A DNA stretch of 64,000 bases. Source: Bolinopsis microptera. Its lineage: Eukaryota; Ctenophora; Tentaculata; Lobata; Bolinopsidae. How positions within the stretch are numbered: position 1 is the stretch's first letter; every line of letters begins with the position of its first letter. Below the pieces are notes generated by a model. That model had not been told where the DNA came from. It saw only the letters and a program-made list of their open reading frames with translations, and ran no database searches. Position numbers and translations under genes: made by a program. Location: positions 7,178,084 to 7,242,083 of the forward strand of contig NC_087072.1 in the NCBI RefSeq assembly GCF_026151205.1, given 5' to 3'. Shown in pieces: positions 1 through 10,125 of the stretch.

Positions 1-534
1 CTGCATCCACTAAGATGATAGCTTCAGTTTCAGGGTCTTCAAAGCAGTCCCTTGCAGCATGGACTGCTGCTTCCACTCCTCCCTGAAGACCAGCACAAAC
101 TTGAATAAGAGCAGTGGCTCCAACCAGATCTTTCTGTAGGAGGGTCATTACTGTTTTCCCTATTATCCTTCTTAAGACTTCACCTATGCCTACTGGCCTG
201 ACTCCAGGCTTTTTATCCAGGGGGACAAGTCGACATGCTGTCAATGAGGTCAACAGCGTTGGATCCAAATTCCGGACACATAGTTTCCTTGCTATCCCTG
301 CTATGGCATTACATAGATCCTCACACTCGAACTTACCAAACTGTTTAGAACACAGTAGTCTCTTCCATGCATCCGCATCCATCCCTGAAGGCCCTGCAGC
401 ACCCTGTACTCTCTTTGCTGCTTGTCTTATCGATTCCCCGTCAATACTGTCGAATATAACCGGCTCTACCCTCCCCACTGGTCCACTCAGACAGCTTCCC
501 TTTGATGCAGGTGATGCCTTGGGATGCTTCTCTT
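1..534 (-). CDS. Reverse-transcriptase fragment of a retroelement, cut by the window edge
   Basis: Read on the minus strand, the frame is open from about 534 to position 1 without a stop and runs off the left edge. The translation carries a KPGVRPVGIGEVLRRIIGK motif, then a CAGLQGGVEAAVHAARDCF stretch, then ILVDA at the edge. This is the palm entry (motif A, with Asp) of an RT family common as multicopy elements in invertebrate genomes. The catalytic YADD box would lie outside the window. Its right end meets the start of duplicated copy A at about 535-543, so the junction is either the element's end or an assembly join. I recognise the RT fold but cannot name the clade. A forward-strand open frame over the same bases is a shadow. 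Confidence 0.6.
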
Positions 535-542
535 TCAGCACT

Positions 543-668
543 TTAATTATTGATAATTCTAGTCCTAAAACTTTAGAAGTTCGTGAACATAAATATATTC
601 AACAACTCAAGACTTTAAAACCTTTGGGAATAAACACTATAAATCCTTTAGGCCTCCCTTACTCCTAA
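543..668 (+). pseudogene. C-terminal tail of a GIY-YIG/Penelope-like retroelement protein (copy A)
   Basis: The frame gives VREHKYIQQLKTLKPLGIN followed by a GLP terminus and stop. The R-E-x3-I-x2-LKTL-x-P-x-G-x-N pattern is the usual end of GIY-YIG-like domains linked to invertebrate reverse transcriptases. Only the tail is present, because the copy begins at 543. About 100 bases downstream lies a CTGAAGATGACGCC motif, a common feature of the 3' region of such elements. The longer version in copy B (22150-22449) confirms the frame. The family assignment is an inference from motif shape. Confidence 0.45.
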
Positions 669-1516
669 CATCTTAATTTTAATTATATAACCGTTTTAAG
701 AGTGTTCAGATTTTTAAAGGAATTTTGGGTTTTACTAACTTTTTACAACTTGTAGGGCTTATGTCACTGAAGATGACGCCTTGCAACATGTTTGACGATA
801 GCCTGTAAATTGATAGTTTGATCTCAGTATTTACAATAAATCATCTAGCTTGATTGATTCAAAGGGAGAATTAAATTCCTCTATCAATCAATTACAATTC
901 ATTAACATTACCAATATTAAAAACTGTCAAAAATATCTAAGAAAGTATTCTCTAGCCAAAGGGCTCAATATTTAATTATAAATCTTCAATATTGTCTGGT
1001 TTATGTCGCAACTTGGGCCTCTGTCCCCCCTGGCCTTATCGAAATAACTGTTGTCTTTATTAATTGGTGCAAAATGATTAACAAATTTCAAGGAAAAGTC
1101 GATACTCCACTTTTACAGTTATTATGTTATGGTAAAATTTAGGATTTTCTAGCATTTTCGTTAACAGTAAGAGTTCGTTCAAGCAATTCAATGTGGCATC
1201 TGAAGTTGAATTTTCCAATTCTGGCGATCACCGGATTTTCAAATGAGAAGTTACAGTACCCCATTTTGCATTTGCATAGTTACAGGTACTTAATATAAAA
1301 CATGGCGTTGCTTTAGGACCCATCGTATTTGTACTAAATTTTGGCATTGCTTGGTGGTTGTCATTATTATAGTTTTGTCATTAACTTTCTGCCACTACTT
1401 TACCTACAATGCAATCACCTTAGAGTATTATATTGCGTGCAAGATGATTCAAATATCTATAAATGATCATCGTAATTTTAAATTAAAGGATTGGAAATAA
1501 CAGATTTGGATGGAGT

Positions 1517-2601
1517 ATGGGTGATATCGAAAATGAACATCAAAAGGCTCTTCCTGAACTTGGGCAAGAGCAGATACGAGTAAACAAGCTTAATGATGAA
1601 CATATATTGAGTGCAGACATTGAATGCATTGACAGACAAACAATCGAAGCCAAGAATTCCAAAAAAACCTGCAAATCAATATTTAGGCTGATAGAAGGAA
1701 AACTATTGATACTTCTGGATGGTATAATTAATGTGAATGCATATTCTCTGAACAAAACAAGCATGTAGGACACATGCCTGTGGGACAGTTCTCCTCATCA
1801 GTGTTCACATTTTCTTTCTTGTTCTTAAGTTTCCAGTCCTATTTTTCAGAGAAAAGAAAGTTAGTTTCCATGGTAAAGCGAAGTTCGTGCTCACTAGAGC
1901 TTTCTTTGGTGCTATAGGTGGAATTTTTAAATACTGGGCAGCCAAAGAAATGGATTACGGTGATAGTGTGGCCCTTAATTCATTATCTCCCATCTTTGCG
2001 GATTTGTTCTCCCGAGTCCTCTGGAAAGAGAAATTGAGTATCTTCACTCTAGTTGCCCTATTTATCGGTTTAACAGGTGTTGTTCTTGTTGTAAAGCCGA
2101 CTTTTTTGTTTGGCGTTTTGGTGGAGTCACAAGTAAAGGAATTTAACCCGTTCATGAAGTTGGTTCCTATAGCTGGTGGCATTATCTATGGATTTGCGTT
2201 CAGTCGCATGAGAAAAGTTGGTACTGAGGTTAGCCCCATATTAGTCTCACTGCTTGTGTCAATAATTGTTGTCCGGATGGGATTATATTTTAACTGATCT
2301 ATGAGGATAAGTTTGTTCTTCCTGGGTGTTTTACAGATAGGTTGGTCATCTGTGTTGCAGGATTTGGTTTGTGTGCTGCTCTTCTCCTTTTAAATCGTGG
2401 ATTGGCCATAGAGAAATCTGGTCCAGGGGTTCTCATCAGAAATTGTGATATATAGTTGTTGCATATGCTATTCAGGTTGTGTTCTTTTACAGTATTCCTG
2501 ATGTGCTGAGTGTTTGTGGAGCACTACTGGTAATTTCCAGTGCTGTCAAAGTCACTGCGAACAAGCTGTTCTTCGAGAAATGTTGTAAATACGAGTTTTA
2601 A
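1517..2601 (+). pseudogene. SLC35G/EamA-like membrane transporter, frame broken (copy A)
   Basis: The central part, 1887-2297, encodes a hydrophobic protein with FGAIGGIFKYWAAKEMDYGD, then LNSLSPIFADLF and KEKLSIFTLVALFIGLTGVV. This is the drug/metabolite-transporter (EamA) repeat pattern of solute carrier family 35 member G proteins. The N-terminal part starts at a Met at 1517 with a hydrophilic leader. Compared with copy B, copy A has about two extra bases near 1830, one base missing at about 2272 (giving a premature stop) and two extra bases near 2452, so no single frame covers the protein. Family members have about ten membrane helices; about six can be traced here across frames. The breaks may be sequencing errors rather than real decay. 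I see no introns. Confidence 0.6.
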
Positions 2602-3880
2602 CAGGTGTTATTCCATTTATAAGGTGGTAAACATAATTGGTACGTGCAGAAATGTTGTGTCAAGATATCTGCCGAATGTGAACATTGGTTGCTGCGATTA
2701 ATGAAATATCGCTACTTTCAATTAGCATGTAATCGGTTTTATATTATGACGTTTATTGTTCAGATTAAAATTAGAGCTTTTGGTCCCTAGATAAGTTTCA
2801 TGACTCCATTATTCATCGAACTTGAGATATTGTACAATAATCAATTAAATTATTAGCTATCTAAGATTTAATAATAATATTGTACAAATTATTAGTTTAT
2901 CAACTAGGCACATCACATTAGCACACCAAATGAAAAAATATTCCAAAAAATGTTCAATCTCTGGTTGTTTGGCGCCTATCCTGACTTAAGTTATGTTTTG
3001 AAATGTAAGCGAGTAGGTTTGTTTCTGCCTTGCCGATACCATGGTGTATACCAAATACACGATTATTTCTAAACATTCTGTTTTTAATACTATTGTGTAA
3101 GATGGATATTTGTACAGAAATTCCAGAAATTTCCAAGGTTCTATTATTTTAAATCAACAAAGAATGAGCTATTGAAAACAGGTAGACGTCAAGCCCAAAT
3201 TTTATCAAAATTACACAGGTTTTTGTTAAATTATTTAGCTACAGCCGTTTTTGAATAGCGATATCTCAGCAATCCAAGTTTTCCAAGAGTTTGGCCGTGT
3301 GTTCTGAGATCAGCATGGCTAATCTATACAGTATACAATGATACCAAATATTTCAAAATCCTGGATTTAACTAAATCTTTCGTGTTTCTGTATTTATTAC
3401 TTTTTCTAAGTATTTAATATTCTTAGTTTTTTCTGAATTTTTCGTCTGATAAAAAGTATTGATATTATAAATTGTAACCCACAGTTTATTTATAGTTGTA
3501 TTTATAGATAAATTTTTTACGTTTTGAATTTTTGATTAAAATATTTTTAAAAAAATGAATATGATGTAGTTACATTGAAACGTTAAATGTGACAGCAGTT
3601 TGCTATTCTTTTGAAGATTTAGATTTGCATAAAATTGAATTTGACTCGATAGAAGCACTGGACCCAGAACGTTCTTGTGAAAACGATTTATTTCTAAAAA
3701 TATTAACCTTTGCAGTCTTTTTAACAATAATGAAGATAATTTTAGATTAACCTTTTATTTTTCCGATTAGCCACAAAACAAATATTTTGCTTGAAGTTTA
3801 ACAGAAAGTTACATAAATAAGTATACAATTACACGTCAATGTCACGCAGGAGACTAAAATAAGGAAATTGGTAGCTTCAA
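2602..3880. other. AT-rich non-coding stretch
   Basis: I see no supported gene. The sequence is AT-rich and is matched by copy B at about 38770-40430 with many small indels. Short open frames on either strand (about 2954-3136 and 3536-3727) have no splice or motif support and are not conserved in frame in copy B. Confidence 0.5.
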
Positions 3881-4020
3881 CAAGCCAGTATAGTTAATAG
3901 TCGTTACCAGTATAGCTAATAGTCGTTACCAGTATAGCTAATAGTTGTTACCAGTATAGCTAATAGTCGTTACCAGTATAGCTAATAGTCGTTACCAGTA
4001 TAGCTAATAGTTGTTACCAG
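3881..4020. repeat. 22-bp minisatellite, about 6 units (copy A)
   Basis: The unit reads ACCAGTATAGCTAATAGTCG followed by TT, with C/T variants in the last bases, repeated about six times. The equivalent array in copy B spans about 40440-41300 with about 38 degraded units. The array length therefore differs roughly sixfold between copies. Confidence 0.9.
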
Positions 4021-4107
4021 TCAAACACAGTTTCAATAGAAGTAGAGAATAAGACGGTAACTAAAACGAGAATACAGGCAAAATATACATGTTAGGTATA
4101 TATTTTG

Positions 4108-4152
4108 CTGTTGGCCCTCACATCCTAACAGTTAGGATGTGAGGGCCAACAG
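4108..4152. repeat. Near-perfect 45-bp palindrome
   Basis: Two 22-base arms (4108-4129 and 4131-4152) are reverse complements with one spacer base. The arm begins CTGTTGGCCCTCACATCCTA. Copy B at about 41365 has only the right-hand half, without the inverted half, so copy A carries an inverted duplication. It can form a cruciform or hairpin. Confidence 0.85.
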
Positions 4153-4725
4153 TGATATTATAAATTACATATAAACTTAATGATAATAAAACCGGCAAAT
4201 TGACCTAAGTTCTTAATGCAGGAGAATCTCATATTGAGAGTACTTAAAATTTTGAACAAAATTGGAAATCTGAAGTGCCTGAAAATAATCAAATAAAGCA
4301 GCTATAAATCAGATACACAGACTGAAATAACACATAGATTAATAGTAGGCAGTAGAATGGGGGACCGCTTGATGTTGTGACCGAATTAGAGTAAGCAAGC
4401 GATATCTTGAGTAATTTGTGTGATAGAAAGTTCGTTGTTTGATGTAATTACTTGGGGCACCATTCTGAATTCAAGGGAAGATAAATTTTATTAATATACG
4501 AAAGTCAAATCTCACATTTACACCCCCTTTAAAAATCTTTCGTACCTAAATTCTCGTTGGATTCATTGCAAAAAATGTTTTACTCTATTCAGCTAAAAAT
4601 CAATTACAAATTATGATCAGCATCATCTAAAAGAATTTCTAACTGGTGGGGAGTTGACTTAAATCATAAATCCTTCTAACTTATCATTTCTAGTAGTAGG
4701 GTAGTATGCACTAAAAGCTGAAAGG

Positions 4726-6540
4726 ATGTTGTGTTTACGATCAAAAGTCCGAGAGTTTTCCTCGCTGACGGCAGTGCTGAATGCCGCCCCAGCAACTACT
4801 GCTGCTGCCCTCAGATCATCCAAGCTCGCTTGTAAGTTTTCTGTTTAACTTGTTATTTTGCTGGTTCAACTTATAGTCATCTGATTATAAGATACTTGTC
4901 AGACAATTCCAGAATACCCTTATCTCGATCTCGATAAGTGACGTCAATTTACGACATTAAAATAACATCAAAATAATTTCAGCATTCGAGAAAGATGGAG
5001 TAAGAAATATGAGTGGTGGCAAGTCCATAGACACAAAGTTCTGGCGTGGCAATGGAGAGATGGCAACCCCATCTCTACACGGAGATATGCCCCAACCAGC
5101 ATTCAGGGATGAAGACAGAAAATCAAATTGGAAGTCTCAAACTGATGCAATCGACAGGAATGCTAGACAAAACGTAAAGAAACTTTGCTTGAAGCCGTTC
5201 GCGTTATCAGCTCTTAATTCTAAACATAATATCAACGTTTTGTAACCTTTATTTCTCATCATGTTTATGATATAATAGATAGTAGATACACATAACACAG
5301 TAAGTAAGACTAACATAAGATCTTCCCTCCAGTTACCACCGTACATGATAATTGGTGCTGGTTCAGGCATTGTCCTGTACTTGGCAAAGTATTCACTTTA
5401 CGGTCTTGCTCTGCTTCTGGGACCCGGTCGTGACAAGTACGCTGCTGCTGCCATCGAGATCGATCTCGGAACTGTCCCTGAAGGTAATTGGATCCAGTGG
5501 GCAGTTGCAGTGTATTATAATAATTTCTCTTCGTAAGTTTTTCGTCCTTATAATGTATATAATATAATATATTATTAATGTATATATATTTATGAATAAA
5601 TAATTTATGTTGAATTAAGCGCACTAAAACACTTGTACTCGCAGGAAAGAATGCTGTGTTCACGTGGCGAGGTAAGCCTCTGTTCATCAGACATCGGACC
5701 CAGGAGGAGATTGACAAGTCTAAGGCCGCAAATGTGTCCCAAATGCGTGACCCTCAAACTGACGCCGAGAGGTATTGTTAATTGTTTTATGTGACTTTAT
5801 TTTTTTAAAAGGGTATTTTCGTGTTTTGTAGCTGTCTTGAGCTATTAGTGCACAATCACTCAGGGCTTCATTAATAATTAAGGGGGCCGGACCTGGCTGG
5901 GAGGTCTGAATTTAAGAGCAATTGATTTCATGACATTCCCAGAGAGAAGGGATGATTTCTATAATTTTAAATTTAAGCGTTATAAGCACCATACCCATAC
6001 CAAATCATAACAAATAAAATCATTTGAGGCATAACCCAACACAAAGTAATGCGGATCGCGGTACTCCTATTCTCTATTACTAAACCCCGTGTTATTGTTC
6101 AGGTGTGTAAACGAGAAGTTTCTAATCTGTCTGGGAGTGTGTACACATCTGGGTTGTGTTCCCATCGCTCATGCTGGGGATTGGAAGGGATATTACTGCC
6201 CTTGTCATGGTTCTCATTACGACACTTGGTGAGATTATTAGAAGTCGATTGTGATTGTTTATGCCGTAAAATAGCGGAACGTGTTATTTTTATCCGTTAT
6301 CTTGCCGAGTGCTTAATATGTACAATATTTTAACTATTTGGTAACGCTAACTAGCCCATTACTTAGAAAGACAGTCGTTTGATCACAATCTGTGTAAAAC
6401 CAGCAATATAAAAAACTGTTTACTCATACCACTTTTTTTTCAGCGCCCGAATAATGAAGGGACCAGCGCCCCTCAATTTGGAGGTTCCAAAACACGAATT
6501 CATCACCGAAGATATAGTTATCATCGGTAAAGAAGATTAG
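4726..6540 (+). CDS. UQCRFS1: Cytochrome b-c1 complex Rieske iron-sulfur subunit
   Basis: This is the Rieske subunit of mitochondrial complex III; it passes electrons from ubiquinol to cytochrome c1 through a 2Fe-2S cluster at the intermembrane face. Six exons with GT-AG borders and matching phases were read: 4726-4831, 4983-5173, 5333-5483, 5645-5771, 6103-6228, 6444-6540. Exon 1 encodes a Ser/Arg/Ala-rich mitochondrial leader. Exon 3 carries the membrane anchor ([20 protein letters not shown]). Exon 4 has [20 protein letters not shown], the family hallmark. Exon 5 has both cluster motifs, CTHLGC and CPCHGSH, with all four ligands and the disulfide cysteines. Exon 6 ends [10 protein letters not shown] then a short tail. 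The total of about 265 residues fits the family. The first ATG of the leader is taken as the start. A second, frame-broken copy lies at 41988-43848. Confidence 0.95.
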
Positions 6541-7101
6541 ATAAAGACGCTCCAGTTATTTATTTCGCTTTTGTAAACTACTAGAGCTCAAATGCTACCT
6601 GAGCCCGACCCTTACATGGAAGATTTCGGAGAACTAATTTGTGATTTTTAGTATGTTTCCCGCGACAAGTTCTTGTTTCCTTACGTGGCCTTAACTGACA
6701 TATGGAAATGAATTATTGATTAACTTAATTCGGAAATAGATTGTGATTGTCATTATCTGCGGAATTTTCAGTTTGTACATTGTAAAACTTCGTCATCAGA
6801 TTTGTTATTTAAAAGACACATTGCTCGGGTTCCCAGAGACTATGTTGTCATGAAATCAAATCAATCATAGACATATCTCAAGAGTCAATACTTATAGTAC
6901 TCAATAATATCTGTAAAACTGTAGAATAAGGAGTGAAATAAAAATCAATAATTTATTAGTTACTTTTAGACGAAGTTCGTATCATGTTAATGAACCATTT
7001 TTTGCAAAAGAGTGATTATCTTGAAAAAATTCATTGTGCTTGTTCTTCTTTTCCTAATAATTTACACCCTCAGTTAGCAATAGTAACACATACTGTTTGT
7101 T
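6541..7101. other. Intergenic stretch between convergent genes
   Basis: It lies between the UQCRFS1 stop and the stop of the minus-strand gene at 7102, so it holds both 3' untranslated regions. It is AT-rich, and I see nothing else in it. Confidence 0.5.
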
Positions 7102-7786
7102 TTAAACATATCTTCCATCCATGTCCACATAGTTGTGAAGAATAGTCCGGAATTGCTCACTTTCGCGTAGGCCGCAAAGACAACGATAAGTCGAAAATGT
7201 GACACTGTTAGCGATCCTTATAAGCGTCAGCAGTTTCTTACTGCGCGGCTCAGCCCACAGATGCGCCAGGCCAACAGGCCACCGAGCTATTCCTTCATTC
7301 GATCCGGCGTAGGTGTCCTCTCCAGGCTTGGTCCTCGTGTCATTTGATATGCCGCCCTCCCGCCCTACGTGGTAGTCGGACGAATAGATCTCGTTCTGTG
7401 TTCTGAACAAAACCTTGTCTCCTTCATCTGTGATATTCCAACACTGTTCAGCGCTCACTACCTCTTGAATAGGTTCAAGGTGTCTGTTGACTATGGGCTC
7501 GATCCTCAGTAGAAGTACCTGCAATTTACCTTGTTACGAAAATGTTTTGCAAGAATGCACTTAACTTATCTTACTTTTTCATCATCGAGTCTATCAATCC
7601 ATACACAATACAGATAACCGGACACTTTTTAAGGTAAGCTTGTCTTGTCTGTACTGGAGCTGATAATCTTCCAGTAATTTTCATGACTCTACTTTCTTCG
7701 TAAATGTCATTAAATGTTGTGTCAGAGAGATCCCCAATCAAAATAAACTTCATCTCATCATAAATAATGTGCACATTATTTACGTT
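7102..7786 (-). CDS. Unidentified protein, last two exons (copy A)
   Basis: Two minus-strand exons join in frame: 7786-7575 (donor AAAAA|GTAAG) and 7504-7102 (acceptor CTACTGAG|G), ending at TAA. Together they encode about 204 residues. The C-terminal part reads GIARWPVGLAHLWAEP, then TLIRIANSVTFSTYRCLCGL, then ILHNYVDMDGRYV. It is globular-looking, with no membrane span or repeat. The first exon begins in phase 0 after an AG, so more 5' exons are expected at higher coordinates; I could not find them, and in copy A the next sequence is MITE and macrosatellite. Copy B has the same exons at about 44399-45093 with indels. I do not recognise the family. Confidence 0.55.
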
Positions 7787-7895
7787 CTAACCTTGTTTCG
7801 GTAAATGCACAAACACAATATTATCGCTAGGCTCATCAAACAGGAACAACCAAATGTACCTAAAATTCGTTGTCAAGCACAATCGCTTCAAATTA

Positions 7896-8017
7896 GGGGT
7901 CGTTCGCATATTACGTAATCAATATTTTGGCAATTTTTACCGTAAGCATTTGAAACCCCCCCGGCCCCCCCCCCCCCCCCCCCCCCTCGGCTGATTACGA
8001 AATATGTGAACGACCCC
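7896..8017. mobile_element. 122-bp MITE with TTA target duplication (Harbinger-type signature)
   Basis: The terminal inverted repeats are about 25 bases: the left begins GGGGTCGTTCGCATATTACG and the right ends with the complement (TGATTACGAAATATGTGAAC then GACCCC). TTA flanks both sides (7893-7895 and 8018-8020). Copy B at about 45206-45214 has the uninterrupted site, which proves insertion. A 3-bp TTA duplication suits PIF/Harbinger, but superfamily assignment is inferred. The middle holds a poly-C run that may be of uncertain length. Confidence 0.8.
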
Positions 8018-9290
8018 TTATGTAGTTTTGATTTCACCAGCTTAATCACCGTTTTTTAGCAGTAACGTAACGATCGACTGGCCTTTACTTTTTCTTAATT
8101 AAATACTTTATTGATAGGAACCAGCCCCTAATTAATTAATGACTGATCATTTTCTAGATAGAGCTGCTATAAGAAGGGGCAACAAAAACACATCGGGTCA
8201 TAATGGGGGGGGGGGGGGGGGGGGTGTCACGTCCGTCTATGTCCGCTTGTCTCATAGAATCCAAAAAGGACAGGACATAGGCGGACATAGGCGGACATAG
8301 ACGGACATAGGCGGACATAGGCGGACATAGACGGACATAGGCGGACATAGACGGACATAGGCGGACATAGGCGGACATTAATGGACACCTAAATTGCTAA
8401 ATAAAATGTTCAATTTTTGCTGTTATAGGGGGATCATGTTTTTTGTCCGTTCGGTACCCTATATTTTCAAAACGGACAAAAAATAGAGCGGACAAAAACG
8501 GACAAAAATGGACAAAAACGGACAAAAATGGAAATAACATTTAGATGCTTCCTCCTCCTACTCTTCCTCCTCCTCCCCCTGGGTCTTCCTGATCTTCCTC
8601 AGTCCTCTTCCTCCTCCCCTCCTCAGTCCTCCTCCTACTCCTCCTCCTCGTCCTCAGTCCTCCTCATCAGTCCTCAACAGTCCTCCTCCTCCCCAGTCCT
8701 CCTCCTCCTCTTGAGTCCTCCTCCTGGGTCCTCCTCCTGGGTCCTCATCCTCCTCTTCATCCTCCTCCTCATCCTTCTCCTCAGTCCTCCATCCTCCTCC
8801 TCAGTCCTCCCCCAGTCCCCCTCCTCCTCCTCCTATTCAGTCCTCCTCCTCCTCCTCCTCCTTCTCAGTCCTCCTCAGTCCTCTTTCTCCTCCTCTTCCC
8901 TCTCAGTCATCCTCCTCAGCCGTCCTCCTCAGTCCTCCTCAGTCCTCCTCAGTCCTCCTCCTCAGTCCTCCTCCTCAGTCCTCCTCCTCCTGGGTCCTCC
9001 TCCTCTTCATCCTCCTCCTCTTCCTCCTCGGTCCTCAGTCCTCCTCCTCCTGGGTCCTCCTCCTCATCCTTCTCATCAGTCCTCCTCCTCCCCAGTCCTC
9101 TCCCAGTCCCCCTCCTTCTCCTCCTCCTATTCAGTCCTCCTCCTCCTCCTCCTCCTCAGTTCTCCTCAGTCCTCCTTCTCATTTCTCCTAAGTCCTCCTC
9201 CTGAGTCCTCCTCCTCTTCCTTCTGAGTCCTCCTCCTGAGTCCTCCTCCTCCTCCCTCTCAGTCATCCTCCTCAGTCATCCTCCTCAGCC

Positions 9291-10125
9291 GGCAGTATCG
9301 AGATAGCCCGACCACTGGTCCGCGGACCACTGTCCGCGGACCACTGTCTGCGGACCACTGTCCGCGGACCACTGTCTACCAGATCATATTACTGTATAAT
9401 AACAGTATCCCCTGAATCAAGCAGGGTTCACATCATCCCCTGAATCAAGCAGGGTTCACATCATCGCACGCGAATTCCAATCAGCGGTGGTGTCAAGGCT
9501 TATTAAACGATTAAGCAACCTTACGAGATCAGTTCACATCATGCAATATATAAAAAATAACTATTATCAGACTGCATCAATCATTTCTATCATCAACTCC
9601 TTCTTGAACAACTACAACTATAGTCTCAGAGAAAATATCTTCCAGTCAGACACCGCGTTTTCAGAAAGTCCAGTCATCTGTGATACCGCAATGCCAGCTA
9701 GTCCTTTTATACTCAAACAGAACAGCAGTTGTATGAAGGTCTTGAGAGCGAGCTTCTGTCCAGAGAGGATGCTGTCTGTTCTAATATTCTTGTACTTCTT
9801 GCAGGGGGAGCAGCGCCATATCAGTCCATCTGGAGACTTCGAGGATGAGCAGGGAACCAGGGACATAGATGCATTACACCCAGGACAGGACATGGAGCTC
9901 TCCAGTAATTTACTACGCTACAATTAATTATGCTAGTCGTAACTAATTGCATCCAAGATACCATACATATGATCTGGTAACCAATCAACTATTCACAAAC
10001 ACCTGTTGCTTGATTCAGGGGATACTGTTATTATACAGTAATATGATCTGGTAGACAGTGGTCCGCAGACAGTGGTCCGCAGACAGTGGTCCGCGGACCA
10101 GTGGTCGGGCTATCTCGATACTGCC
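9291..10125. mobile_element. Merlin-like non-autonomous DNA transposon, 835 bp
   Basis: The terminal inverted repeats begin GGCAGTATCGAGATAGCCCG and extend about 120 bases through subterminal copies of GTCCGCGGACCACT to a shared AGATCATATTACTG segment. An 8-bp direct repeat CCTCAGCC flanks it exactly (9283-9290 and 10126-10133). The interior keeps part of a transposase-like frame (9618-9893, minus). Termini starting GG, an 8-bp target duplication and an ISXO2-like transposase remnant fit the Merlin superfamily. It sits inside the macrosatellite. Confidence 0.75.
9618..9893 (-). pseudogene. Merlin/ISXO2-like transposase N-terminal remnant
   Basis: The minus-strand frame has a CPGC pair, then WRCSPCKKYKNIRTDSILSG, then LCLSIKGLAGIAVSQMTGLS followed by ENAVSDW. 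A zinc ribbon followed by a helix-turn-helix with (S/T)xxAVxDW is typical of the N-terminus of ISXO2/IS1016-like (Merlin) transposases. Only about 90 residues remain; the DDE core is missing, so it cannot act alone. Confidence 0.6.

Noticed and set aside
1540-2182. Minus-strand frames across the SLC35G-like gene
   Set aside because: They are antisense shadows of the hydrophobic transporter.
3881-4020. Possible CRISPR-like array
   Set aside because: The 22-bp units are directly adjacent, without spacers; it is a minisatellite in a eukaryotic genome.
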